This document shows, in pieces, positions 1 through 7,504 of a stretch of DNA of 64,000 nucleotides (position 1 is the stretch's first letter; each line of letters opens with the position of its first letter). The DNA comes from an uncultured Oscillospiraceae bacterium. Its GTDB lineage: Bacteria > Bacillota > Clostridia > Oscillospirales > Oscillospiraceae. The stretch covers positions 28,791 through 92,790 of the forward strand of contig CAJTLI010000009.1 in NCBI GenBank assembly GCA_910577525.1, written 5' to 3'. The notes under the pieces are model-generated. The model did no database searches. It saw nothing but the letters and a program-made list of their open reading frames with translations, and was not told the origin of the DNA. The position numbers and the translations under genes were made by a program.

Positions 1-915
1 CTCCGGGTGGTCGGTGCAGATGGCCACCTGGACTCCCGCCCGGGCCAGGATGGCGGTATTCTCCATGGTCAGATGGCCCAGCTCCGGCTTGGAGCGGTCC
101 ATGAGGAAGGGGCCGGTGATGACGGGAACTCCCTCCTCCGCCAGGTAGTCCGCGATGAGATGGCCCTCGGTGCCGTGGACGATGGCGCATTTCAGCCCGA
201 ATTCCCTGGCGATGCGCAGGGCGGTGACGATATCGTCCGCCCGGTGGGCGTGGAAATGGGCGGCCAGACGGCCCGCCGCCACCGGGCGCAGGGCGTCCAG
301 CTGGGCGTCAAACTCCGGGTCGTCCAGGGCGTCGTCCGCCGCCGCCCGGGCATATTTCGCCTCATAATTCAGCGCCTGGGTGAGCTTGTCCCGGATAACG
401 GCGGCGGTGGCCATACGGGTGGCCGGGCCATGGCCCTTGTGGACGCCCTTGGGGTTTTCTCCCAGGGCGAATTTCATGGCGGCGGGAGAGCGCACCGCCA
501 TCCGGTCCACCACCGCGCCCGCCGTTTTCAGCAGGACGGACTGGCCCGCGATGGGGTTGGCGGAGCCGGGGCCGGTGTGGACGCAGGTGACACCGGCCCG
601 GCGGGCCTCGGCAAAGTACTGATTCAAGGGGTCCACGCCGTCCAGCGCCCGCAGCTGGGGGGTACAGGGGCTGGGCATCTCGTTCAGATCGTCCTCCTGG
701 GCGGCGGCGCCGTAGAGGCCCACATGGCAGTGGGCGTCGATAAAGCCGGGAAGGACGTGGCCGCCCCGGGCGTCAACGCGTTCCGCCCTGTCCGCCCCCT
801 CGGGAAGCGCCGCCATGGGGCCCACCTGGACGATACGGGTCCCCTCGGTGAGGACAAAGCCCTCTGGAACGGTCCCGGTCTCCATCGTATGAATGACGCC
901 GTTGATGATGAGCAT
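1..915 (-). CDS. amidohydrolase family protein (3' end outside window)
   Basis: N-terminal 305 codons of a metal-dependent amidohydrolase (imidazolonepropionase/dihydroorotase-like TIM-barrel family); the rest lies beyond the left edge. The start is ATG at 915, preceded by AAAGGAGAG. The protein begins MLIINGVIHTM, the short beta-sandwich typical of the family, followed by GFIDAHCHVG (about residues 57-66), whose H-x-H binds the first metal. A further HFHAH occurs near residue 220, and CTDHPE at the edge supplies the usual late Asp. These proteins hydrolyse cyclic amides or deaminate rings; the substrate cannot be told from sequence. No neighbour in the window suggests a pathway. Family assignment is solid, specificity unknown. 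Confidence 0.85.
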   Translation of the reverse strand, partial: MLIINGVIHTMETGTVPEGFVLTEGTRIVQVGPMAALPEGADRAERVDARGGHVLPGFIDAHCHVGLYGAAAQEDDLNEMPSPCTPQLRALDGVDPLNQYFAEARRAGVTCVHTGPGSANPIAGQSVLLKTAGAVVDRMAVRSPAAMKFALGENPKGVHKGHGPATRMATAAVIRDKLTQALNYEAKYARAAADDALDDPEFDAQLDALRPVAAGRLAAHFHAHRADDIVTALRIAREFGLKCAIVHGTEGHLIADYLAEEGVPVITGPFLMDRSKPELGHLTMENTAILARAGVQVAICTDHPE

Positions 916-1020
916 GGGATTCTCTCCTTTGCGTTTTTTATCGGGGCGGGAGGCACGACGGCTCCGCGCTTCGTGCTGTCACGCTGCGAATCGGCCAGGG
1001 CGCTCCTTCGCGCTTCTCGC

Positions 1021-1154
1021 TGTCACGCTCGGATTGGGCGCATGGCCGGGTCGCTTTCCCTCCGATTCGGGCAAAAAGCGCTCCGCTTTGCGGGCCTGCC
1101 TTTTTGCCCTCACTCCGGTCCAAGCTCCCCTATGCGCCTATCCTCGCGCTTCGC
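1021..1154 (-). repeat. copy of ~135-bp dispersed intergenic repeat (TGTCACG family)
   Basis: On the plus strand this stretch starts TGTCACGCTCGGATTGGG and ends CGCTTCGC. It aligns along its whole length with the reverse complement of 59136-59270, with about 70% identity by eye, and more loosely with 49725-49858. Another TGTCACG start lies just upstream at 976. No gene is visible in 916-1193; the rest of that gap is this repeat plus the terminator. Confidence 0.65.
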
Positions 1155-1156
1155 GC

Positions 1157-1184
1157 AAAAAAGGGGGACGCCGCGGCGTCCCCC
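1157..1184 (-). terminator. Rho-independent terminator of the yabP-yabR operon
   Basis: Perfect stem GGGGGACGCCG/CGGCGTCCCCC followed on the minus strand by six T, 10 bp after the stop of the S1-domain gene. Confidence 0.9.
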
Positions 1185-1193
1185 TCAATGGGC

Positions 1194-1673
1194 CTATTTT
1201 CTTCCGCCCCGGCGGTTGCCCCGCTTCTCATTCATGTGGAGCTCGGACAGCTTGCTGTCTGAGCTGGCCATGAACTGCTTAAGCTGATCCTCAAAACTGG
1301 CCGGCCCTCTGGGCTGGGAAGGCTCAGGGACAAAGCCGCGGCTGGGGCCGGAGCGGCGGTTGCTTGCCGGGCGGCGGTCTCCCTCCGGCCTGAAGCCCGA
1401 ATTGGAGCCGCCGGGACGGCGCTCCGGGCGGGGCGGCGGAGGCAGTGCCTGCTTAATGGACAGATTGATACGGTTGTTGTCATCAATGCCGATGACCTTA
1501 ACCTTGACCTCCTGCCCCTCGGAGAGCAGGTCGTGCACGTCGTTGACATAGGAATACGCGATTTCCGAGATATGTACCAGCCCCGAGCGGTTACCCGGCA
1601 ATGATACAAACGCGCCAAACTTGGTGATCCCAGTCACCTTTCCGTCCAGAATAGAACCAACTTCAATCCCCAT
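1194..1673 (-). CDS. yabR: S1 RNA-binding domain protein (YabR/CvfD-like)
   Basis: 159-residue cytoplasmic RNA-binding protein. Residues 1-75 form one S1 domain (GSILDGKVTGITKFGAFVSL, then GLVHISEIA and VKVKVIGID), the fold of ribosomal protein S1 and of YabR/general stress protein 13. Residues 75-130 are a Pro/Arg/Gly-rich linker, and the C-terminus is basic (GNRRGGRK). The gene is last in the order yabP-yabQ-divIC-yabR, the same order as in Bacillus, which supports the name. Start is ATG at 1673 with GAGAGG upstream at a rather long distance. A 213-bp gap separates it from divIC and contains GC-rich repeat-like sequence, so it may have its own promoter. Confidence 0.88.
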   Translation of the reverse strand: MGIEVGSILDGKVTGITKFGAFVSLPGNRSGLVHISEIAYSYVNDVHDLLSEGQEVKVKVIGIDDNNRINLSIKQALPPPPRPERRPGGSNSGFRPEGDRRPASNRRSGPSRGFVPEPSQPRGPASFEDQLKQFMASSDSKLSELHMNEKRGNRRGGRK

Positions 1674-1886
1674 AAATCTCTTTTTTCCCTCTCAATTGTG
1701 TATTTGGATGCTTTGCCGCACCGACTGCCAAGGGCCCCCCGCAAAGCCGTATGCCGGCTTTGGGGGAAAAGGAGAAGCAGCGCGGCGGGCAAGCTTCCGG
1801 CTTTAGCCGAAAACCAGCGGTACAAAGCTTGCTCCGGCGCTGTCACGTTACGAAGCGGCAGGACGTTCGGCCGCTTCTCCGCGCCT

Positions 1887-2165
1887 CTACTTGGAAGAGT
1901 CTATGAACTCAATCTCCCCCGGCTCCACCAGGCCAAGGCGGCTGCGCGCGATGTCGGCCAGATACTCCGGATCACCGCTGTGGTCGATGCCGTCTTGAAG
2001 CTCGGCGTTTGCCTCGCGCTGCTCCTGTACCTGGCGGCTGAGCGCCTCCCGGTCGGCCTGAGCGGCGTTCAGCTGCGCCTGGGTGGACAGCAGAGCAATC
2101 GCCACGGCGGCCAGCAGCACGAAAACCAGCAGCTTTGTGGCAACGCCGGCCCGTTTCAGCTTCAT
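1887..2165 (-). CDS. divIC: septum formation initiator (DivIC/FtsB-like)
   Basis: 92-residue bitopic membrane protein. There is a short basic N-terminus (MKLKRAG), one membrane segment at residues 9-25 (TKLLVFVLLAAVAIALL), then a coiled coil (about 28-62) rich in Gln/Glu/Ala. The C-terminal block DPEYLADIARSRLGLVEPGE is the hallmark of the DivIC/FtsB family. In the divisome it pairs with FtsL to hold FtsW/FtsI. Position after yabQ matches the conserved Firmicutes order. The ATG at 2165 follows GAGGGGTGTGAGG. The upstream yabQ frame stays open through its first 64 codons in another frame. Confidence 0.9.
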   Translation of the reverse strand: MKLKRAGVATKLLVFVLLAAVAIALLSTQAQLNAAQADREALSRQVQEQREANAELQDGIDHSGDPEYLADIARSRLGLVEPGEIEFIDSSK

Positions 2166-2637
2166 GATGCCTCACACCCCTCTCCCTGTTTCTGGCGAAA
2201 CGGTATAGCACGTTTATTTTATACCAGGCCAGCCAATTTTGGAAGTGTTTTTTTTGAAATTTTAAAAATTTTTTTCCGGCCTCTCCCGCCCGCCGGACGG
2301 GGCTGGTAATCAGCCGGAAAAACCGCCGGAGCTGCTCCGCCAGCCACAGCAGCGCGGGCAGAATCAGCCGGCTGAGGGTGGCGAAATACAGCCCGCCCCC
2401 CAGCGCCACAGCCAGCATGTGGTAGATACGCACCTGTCCGTCATCCCGGAGCAGGGTGAGGGCGAACAGGCAGACGATGGCCGTCAGCCAGAACAGCAGG
2501 TCCAGCCCAAAGGCAAGCCAGGCGGCCCGCAGGCCCCGGCGCAGGGTCCGCATCCCGTCGTAGAGCAGCCCAAGCGCCGCCCCCAGCAGGAGACCCTGCC
2601 CAAAGATGACCGCCTGAGCCCAGCTGTCCACATGCAT
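1972..2637 (-). CDS. yabQ: spore cortex biosynthesis protein YabQ, with frame open into divIC
   Basis: Membrane protein of the YabQ family, needed for the spore cortex and acting in the outer forespore membrane. Residues 10-30 (FGQGLLLGAALGLLYDGMRT), 42-62 and 68-90 are membrane segments, followed by a basic amphipathic region to about residue 150. The start at 2637 is three bases past the stop of yabP, so translation is coupled. The frame does not close where divIC begins: it continues another 64 codons as an Arg/Gly-rich tail translated from the divIC coding sequence. YabQ proteins usually end near residue 150, so the tail is either a genuine out-of-frame overlap or the result of a frameshift near 2165-2200. 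Confidence 0.85.
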   Translation of the reverse strand: MHVDSWAQAVIFGQGLLLGAALGLLYDGMRTLRRGLRAAWLAFGLDLLFWLTAIVCLFALTLLRDDGQVRIYHMLAVALGGGLYFATLSRLILPALLWLAEQLRRFFRLITSPVRRAGEAGKKFLKFQKKHFQNWLAWYKINVLYRFARNRERGVRHHEAETGRRCHKAAGFRAAGRRGDCSAVHPGAAERRSGRPGGAQPPGTGAARGKRRASRRHRPQR

Positions 2638-2639
2638 CG

Positions 2640-2921
2640 TCAGCGCAGCAGGCGGGCAAAAAAGCCGCCGCGGGCTCCGCCGCCGTCGTCCTCATAGGTG
2701 ACGGCATCCACATCCCCCTCCACCTTCAGGTCGCCGCCGTCCAGAGACAGCTTTTCAATGTGCAGGTTCTCCCCTGTCACCACCATGGTGCCCTTGGAGG
2801 TGGACAGCACGATGGTGGTTTCGTCAAACCGCTCCACGTCCTCCACGCCGGACACCGTGAGGCTCTTCCGCTCCTCTATCACCACATGGTGGGGGGCGGA
2901 CAGCCCGCCTTCATACGCCAT
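2640..2921 (-). CDS. yabP: sporulation protein YabP
   Basis: 93-residue YabP/YqfC family protein, required for spore cortex assembly and sigma-E controlled in Bacillus. HHVVIEERKSLTVSGVEDVE at the N-terminus and GENLHIEKLSLDGGDLKVEG in the middle are the family signature. The small beta-rich body is followed by a Gly-rich, basic C-terminus. The ATG at 2921 has AAGGAG 7 bases upstream. First gene of the yabP-yabQ-divIC-yabR operon, about 22 bp after the predicted sigma-E start site. Confidence 0.93.
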   Translation of the reverse strand: MAYEGGLSAPHHVVIEERKSLTVSGVEDVERFDETTIVLSTSKGTMVVTGENLHIEKLSLDGGDLKVEGDVDAVTYEDDGGGARGGFFARLLR

Positions 2922-2949
2922 AGGACCATCTCCTTACCCTTGATGGTCC

Positions 2950-2979
2950 ATTGTATGGGGTTTGTCCCAGGAATATGTG
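2950..2979 (-). promoter_or_regulatory. sigma-E promoter of the yabP operon
   Basis: On the minus strand CACATATT, 14 bp, CATACAAT. This matches the mother-cell sigma-E consensus (ATATT, 13-15 bp, CATACAAT) almost perfectly and lies 28 bp before yabP. Confidence 0.85.
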
Positions 2980-2997
2980 TAAAATCCGCAGACTCCC

Positions 2998-4149
2998 TCA
3001 CGCCTGAGGCGGGGTCTTTTCCTCCCCGGCCTCCTTGGCGGCCAGCCGGGCGCGCAGGTTCTGCCGGAGCAGGATATAGGCCACCGCGGCCACAGGCACG
3101 CTGATAATCATGCCCAGCAGGCCCATCATGGAGCCCCCCACCGTCACCGCCGCCAGCACCCAGATGCCGGGCAGGCCCATGGACGTGCCCACCACCCGGG
3201 GATAGATGATGTTATTCTCAAACTGCTGGAGGGCGGAGAGAAAAATCTGGAACCAGACCGCCTGCCAGGGATCGATCATCACCAGCAGCAAGAACGCCAG
3301 AATGGAGCCCAGATAGGCCCCCGCGATGGGGATCAGGGCGGTGACGCCGATGGCCACTGAGATCAGCGGGGCGTAGTCGAAGCGGAACACGCACATGCCG
3401 GTGAAGCACAGCGCCCCCAGGATAAAAGCCTCCACCACCTGGCCGTTGACGTACTTGGTGAAGGTGTCCGCCGTGAGCCGGGCCACGGAAAGCAGGTAAT
3501 CGGACACCCGCCGGGGAAGATAGGCCCGCGACAGCCTGCGGAACTGGGCGATGAGGCTGGGCGCGCCGGAGAGCATATAGATGGAGAACATCAGGGCAAG
3601 GGACCAGGTGACGAATACGGAAATCAGCACGCTGGTCATGCTGATGAGGTGGGGCAGGGTGTTGGTCAGCGCGTCCAGCGCCCTGGTGAGCAGGTCCCGC
3701 AGCGTGCCGCTGAGGCTGGAGGACAGATCCAGATTGGCCAGCTGCTCCAGATCCAGCTTATCCACCGCCCAGTCAAACAGCTCCTGGAGGTTGGCTGCGT
3801 AGGTGCCGAGATTGCCGATGAACATCTCAATGCTGTGCACCAGCTCGGGCACCACCAGAGCGATCAGCAGGGCGATCACCACCGCTACCATTAAATAGGT
3901 GGTGGCCACCGCCAGCGGGCGGGCGGTCTTTTTCATTTTAGCGGGCAGGCGCTTCTCGTACAGCCGGGCGAAAAAGCCGCAGGGCCCGTTGAGAACAAAG
4001 GCGATGGCCGCGCCGATGAAGATGGGCTGAAAGGAGTCCAGCACCCCGCCCAGCCAGCCGGTAATGGTGTCGAGCTTGACGATGACCGCCACCAGCACAA
4101 TGGCATAGGTGACGAGCAGAAGCAGGCTTCGGAACATTTTCTTGTCCAA
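2998..4149 (-). CDS. AI-2E transporter family permease
   Basis: Polytopic inner-membrane protein of the AI-2E/PerM/YdiK family, about 383 residues with 7-8 membrane helices. Features visible: N-terminal hairpin FRSLLLLVTYAIVLVAVIVK, a central loop (EMFIGNLGTYAANLQELFDW) with helix-rich extracytoplasmic character, then the conserved VNGQVVEAFILGALCF and PIAGAYLGSILAFLL stretches, and a charged tail. Family members have been linked to export of signals, sodium/proton exchange or other small solutes; the substrate is unknown. Start choice: TTG at 4149 sits 9 bases after GGGGAGGT. The frame extends to TTG 4209 but without a ribosome site, and the next ATG is 4137. It follows the NUDIX gene closely. 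Confidence 0.82.
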   Translation of the reverse strand: MDKKMFRSLLLLVTYAIVLVAVIVKLDTITGWLGGVLDSFQPIFIGAAIAFVLNGPCGFFARLYEKRLPAKMKKTARPLAVATTYLMVAVVIALLIALVVPELVHSIEMFIGNLGTYAANLQELFDWAVDKLDLEQLANLDLSSSLSGTLRDLLTRALDALTNTLPHLISMTSVLISVFVTWSLALMFSIYMLSGAPSLIAQFRRLSRAYLPRRVSDYLLSVARLTADTFTKYVNGQVVEAFILGALCFTGMCVFRFDYAPLISVAIGVTALIPIAGAYLGSILAFLLLVMIDPWQAVWFQIFLSALQQFENNIIYPRVVGTSMGLPGIWVLAAVTVGGSMMGLLGMIISVPVAAVAYILLRQNLRARLAAKEAGEEKTPPQA

Positions 4150-4210
4150 TGGGAACAGACCTCCCCATGATATTTTCCTCAGTTTACCATTGGGAAGGTC
4201 TGCCGTCAAA

Positions 4211-4681
4211 TTAAGATTTCTCTAAGGTTTCCCTGTACCGGCGCCATTCCACCAGCCGCCGTCCGGTCTGGCCGGACAAGGTCTCGGGAAGCCGGTCCAG
4301 GGCGAAGAAGCGCAGATCCTCTACCTCGCCCTCCTGGCATTTCATCTCGCCAGACCAATCCCGGCTGGTATAGGCGAACTCCACGTTGTACACCTCGTCG
4401 CCGTTGGGGTAAACGTGGTGCTCCTCCGGCCCGGCGTATACGCCGTACAGCTCCAGGGTGCGGACGGTGAGGCCCGTCTCCTCCAGCAGCTCCCGCCGGA
4501 TGGTGTCCTCCGGCGCTTCTCCAGGTTCCATGGAGCCCGCCGCGGAAAAGCTCCACCGGCGGTTGTCGGTGCGCAATTGCAGGAGAATGCGCCCCTGCTC
4601 ATCCTCCAGAATGACGCTGGCCCCCACCTGAATAAGAGGGCGGTGGCCCACAAAGGCCCGCAGGTCCATGATGTAGCCCAT
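4211..4681 (-). CDS. NUDIX hydrolase
   Basis: 156-residue NUDIX hydrolase, cytoplasmic, cleaving a nucleoside diphosphate linked to another group. The Nudix box is complete: G49, E55, R63-E64, E67-E68, G70 in the spacing GX5EX7REUXEEXGU, coordinating the catalytic magnesium. Upstream LLQLRTDNRRWSF suggests a nucleotide/RNA-cap type pocket but does not fix the substrate. ATG at 4681 follows AAAGGGGAG. The stop lies just upstream of the AI-2E permease, so the two are probably cotranscribed. Confidence 0.9.
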   Translation of the reverse strand: MGYIMDLRAFVGHRPLIQVGASVILEDEQGRILLQLRTDNRRWSFSAAGSMEPGEAPEDTIRRELLEETGLTVRTLELYGVYAGPEEHHVYPNGDEVYNVEFAYTSRDWSGEMKCQEGEVEDLRFFALDRLPETLSGQTGRRLVEWRRYRETLEKS

Positions 4682-4709
4682 AACGGCTCCCCTTTCGTCA
4701 GTTCATGTT

Positions 4710-4740
4710 AGCCGCCCCCAGTATACCACTGGGGGCGGCT
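4710..4740. repeat. inverted repeat in the NUDIX/radical SAM intergenic region
   Basis: Perfect 13-bp arms AGCCGCCCCCAGT / ACTGGGGGCGGCT around ATACC. No T tract follows on either strand, so it is more likely an operator or mRNA structure at the 5' end of the NUDIX transcript than a terminator. Nothing else recognisable lies in 4682-4960 apart from a TATACT -10-like hexamer near 4914. Confidence 0.55.
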
Positions 4741-4960
4741 TGGGTCAACCGCTTCAAACGGCGGTACGCGCGCTGCCGCCCCGGGCCCGCTCCAGGCCGG
4801 CCCGCTTCCCGCGGCCCGAGATGGGGTGCAGGCGCCGCGGCCATGGGCATGACCGGCTGTCGCGCCGGAACGGCCACATATCCTCATATGCTGGACATCC
4901 ACGCCCCGGTCGGCTATACTGAAATAAATAAAAACCTGATCAAGGAAAGGAGTCTGGAGC

Positions 4961-5863
4961 ATGAAGCTGTCGTCCTTTGCGTACTTGGCCGGGTTTGGGC
5001 TCAAAACCATCCTCTACGGCGGGAAAAAGCCCATCCTCGGCACGGTCATCGTCACCGACAAGTGCAACCTCTCCTGTAAGCACTGCTCGGTCAACAACAT
5101 CACCGCCGTCATCCACCCCTACCGGCAGATCAAACGCGAGATGGAGCTGCTCTACGATATGGGGGTGCGCATCCTGTTTTTCTGCGGCGGAGAGACCTTC
5201 CTGTGGCGGGACGGAGATAAAATCCTGCGGGACCTGGTGGCCGAGGCCAAGGACATGGGCTTTTTGATCGTCAACGCTGTGACCAACGGCACCTATCCCC
5301 TGAACCTGCCGGAGGCCGATCTGATTCTGTTGAGCCTGGACGGCGACCGGGAGCGGCACAACGCCATCCGGGGCGACACCTACGACGCCATTCTGGAGAA
5401 CATCCGGCACGCCGCCTCCGATAATATCTGCCTCTATATGGCCATCAACCAGATCAACAAGGAGGCCGTCCGGGAGGTGTGCCTCACCGCCCGGGACACA
5501 AAGAACGTCCGCGCCGTCTCCTTCAACTTCCACACCCCCTACCCCGACACCCGGGAGCTGGCCCTGTCCAGAGAGGACAAGGCGGCCTGCTGCCGGGTCA
5601 TTGAACAGATGATGAGAGAGGGCGCTCCGGTCTTCAACCTGAAAAGCGCCTTTCCCTATCTGATCGACAACCGGTTTCCCACCCCCTGCCATCAATGCGT
5701 GGTGGTGGAAAACGGCAAGGTGAGCACCTGCGGGCGCTGCGTCGAGGTGGAGGGCCTGTGCGGCCAATGCGGCTATTTCTTTGTGGCGGAGTATACGCTG
5801 CTGTTCCGCGGCAACGTCAGGGTCATCCTGGATATGCTGCGGACTTATCTGAGATATGTTTAG
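4961..5863 (+). CDS. radical SAM protein with C-terminal cysteine cluster
   Basis: 300-residue radical SAM enzyme. The cluster motif CX3CX2C is C35, C39, C42 (CNLSCKHC), followed by the GGE motif at FFCGGETF (76-79) and LLSLDGDRERH near 123-133, all typical of the AdoMet radical barrel. The C-terminus has six further cysteines in pairs (C243/C246, C257/C260, C267/C270), like a SPASM/twitch auxiliary-cluster domain, and ends in a hydrophobic basic helix. ATG at 4961 follows AAGGAAAGGAG. It is separated by 7 bp from a HemN-like radical SAM gene, implying a joint pathway. The substrate is not recognisable; no precursor peptide was seen nearby. Confidence 0.85.
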   Translation: MKLSSFAYLAGFGLKTILYGGKKPILGTVIVTDKCNLSCKHCSVNNITAVIHPYRQIKREMELLYDMGVRILFFCGGETFLWRDGDKILRDLVAEAKDMGFLIVNAVTNGTYPLNLPEADLILLSLDGDRERHNAIRGDTYDAILENIRHAASDNICLYMAINQINKEAVREVCLTARDTKNVRAVSFNFHTPYPDTRELALSREDKAACCRVIEQMMREGAPVFNLKSAFPYLIDNRFPTPCHQCVVVENGKVSTCGRCVEVEGLCGQCGYFFVAEYTLLFRGNVRVILDMLRTYLRYV

Positions 5864-5870
5864 GTGAGCC

Positions 5871-7124
5871 ATGAGTGTGATGACCAGCTTGACAAGGATG
5901 TGGCTGACCCGTTCGCCCAAGCCCTTTGTCTTTACAAACGAATACGACCAGCGCCTCCCCTTTGAGAACTGCCCGGACCTGGGGCTGTACGTCCACATCC
6001 CCTTCTGCCGGCGCATCTGCTCCTTCTGCCCCTACTGCAAAACGGTGTACTCCAAGGAGGCCTGCGACCGCTATGTCGACGCGCTCATCCGGGAAATCCA
6101 CCTGGTGGGGCGGCAGGCGGAGGGGAAAAAGACGGTCACCAGCCTGTATTTCGGCGGCGGAACCCCCGCTCTTGCCGCCGGACGCCTGGCGGAAATCGTC
6201 CGGGCGGCGGAGGAGCACTTTCACATCACCGACGGCATCGGCGTAGAGCTCCACCCGGACAACGTGACCCCCTCCCTTCTGCGGACCCTGAGGGACGCGG
6301 GCGTCACCCGGATCAGCATCGGCATACAGTCCTTCCAGGAAAAATTTCAGTCGGTGCTGGGCCGCCCCCCGGTGGACCGCGCCGCTCTGACAGCGGCCCT
6401 GAGCGCCGTCCCCTTTGAGACGGTGTCCATGGATTTCATCTTCGCTCTGCCCGGCCAGACCTTCGACGACCTGAGATCGGACATCGACGCCGCCTTTTCC
6501 AGCGGAGCCAACCACATCGCCGTCTACCCCTTCATCGACTTCACCTTTACTGGCAGCCGGATTCCCGCCATGCCAAAGGGTGAGAAACGCCGCCTGCTGG
6601 ACGCCGTCACCAGGTATTGCCTGGGAAAAGGCTATTGCCGCAATTCCATTTGGACCTTTTCCAATGGAGAACAGGCCCGGTATTCCTCCATGACCCGGGA
6701 CAATTTCCTGGGCTTCGGCTGCTCCGCCGCCACCCTCCTGCGGGACCAGTTTAAAATCAACACCTTCTCCCCGGAGGAATACTGCCGCCGGATCAACCAA
6801 GGGCTGCTCCCCACCTCCCTCACCCTCCGCTTCTCCCTGCGCCAGCGCATGGTGTACTACCTCTTCTGGACCGCTTACAGCACACAGGTCAGCGCCGTCG
6901 GCTTTGAGCGGTTTTTCGGCGTGCCGCTGAAAAAAGCCTACGGCCTTGAGCTGGCCGCCGCCAAGCTGCTGGGGCTTGTCACAGAGGCGGACGGCGTCTA
7001 CCGCATGACCCTGAAGGGCGCGTTCTATTACCACTACTACGAGAGCTTCTACACCCTGGCCTACATCGACAAGATGTGGGGAATCATGCGCCGGGAGGCT
7101 TTTCCGGAACGCATCGAATTCTAA
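5871..7124 (+). CDS. HemN/HemW-like radical SAM protein
   Basis: 417-residue radical SAM protein of the coproporphyrinogen III oxidase-like superfamily. YVHIPFCRRICSFC gives the CX3CX2C cluster ligands C46, C50, C53, with an additional C56. LYFGGGTPAL is the GGGTPS-type motif, and ISIGIQSFQEKF and MDFIFALPGQTFDD match HemN/HemW landmarks. The C-terminal HemN-like helical region is present but divergent (ACSSMTRDN-type loop near residue 280). True HemW acts as a haem chaperone and HutW-like members cleave haem; no haem-transport genes are nearby, so the role is open. It begins 7 bp after the first radical SAM gene, and its stop codon overlaps the edge of a MITE-like element. Confidence 0.83.
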   Translation: MSVMTSLTRMWLTRSPKPFVFTNEYDQRLPFENCPDLGLYVHIPFCRRICSFCPYCKTVYSKEACDRYVDALIREIHLVGRQAEGKKTVTSLYFGGGTPALAAGRLAEIVRAAEEHFHITDGIGVELHPDNVTPSLLRTLRDAGVTRISIGIQSFQEKFQSVLGRPPVDRAALTAALSAVPFETVSMDFIFALPGQTFDDLRSDIDAAFSSGANHIAVYPFIDFTFTGSRIPAMPKGEKRRLLDAVTRYCLGKGYCRNSIWTFSNGEQARYSSMTRDNFLGFGCSAATLLRDQFKINTFSPEEYCRRINQGLLPTSLTLRFSLRQRMVYYLFWTAYSTQVSAVGFERFFGVPLKKAYGLELAAAKLLGLVTEADGVYRMTLKGAFYYHYYESFYTLAYIDKMWGIMRREAFPERIEF

Positions 7125-7289
7125 GGAAGCGCTGATTCAATGCGTCTGCGGCGCTTCGAGGATCTTTTTTGCCACAACTTCGTTGCGGTTTCTTGAAATA
7201 AACACAATGAATCCTGGGTCATCCCGCCTCGCTGTGGCAAACAATCTCGCGTGAATCGCTCTTGCCGATTGAATCAGTCCTTTCCTAAT
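7122..7289. mobile_element. MITE-like element with ~20-bp terminal inverted repeats
   Basis: Left end TAAGGAAGCGCTGATTCAAT and right end, read inverted, TTAGGAAAGGACTGATTCAA are nearly identical. The 10-bp core CTGATTCAAT (7132-7141) is exactly inverted at 7268-7277. Inside, TTTGCCACA and TGTGGCAAA form a second inverted pair, so the whole element could fold into a long hairpin. There is no ORF inside and no obvious target duplication. The left end coincides with the radical SAM stop codon. The remaining gap (7290-7460) shows no feature. Confidence 0.5.
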
Positions 7290-7467
7290 CGCCTCAGGTC
7301 CGCCGTTTGGGTGTGTCGGCAGCTTTCAAACAAGCCCAAGTTCCGCCAAGCATCAAAGCCCATCGCGATCCGGATCGTATACTTCGCGCATGTCAAGCTT
7401 CCATTTGGTGAAACTGCCATAAAGGCCGCTCAATTTTTGTTAAAATATTAGAAATTGTAAAAGAGAC

Positions 7468-7495
7468 TTGCAATTTTAGAAAAATGTGGTACTCT
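7468..7495 (+). promoter_or_regulatory. sigma-A promoter of the FAD oxidase gene
   Basis: TTGCAA, 16 bp, TACTCT. The predicted start near 7502 abuts the operator at 7505-7529. Confidence 0.7.
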
Positions 7496-7504
7496 GAAAT
7501 CGTC

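Noticed and set aside
7..1287. Long open frame on the plus strand opposite the amidohydrolase and beyond
   Set aside because: Arg/Gly-rich shadow of the minus-strand gene; GC-rich codons keep the opposite strand open. The minus-strand frame has the amidohydrolase motifs and a ribosome site.
1634..1846. 70-codon open frame between divIC and the S1 gene
   Set aside because: Overlaps the S1 start, has no ribosome site or family motif, and lies in repeat-like GC-rich sequence.
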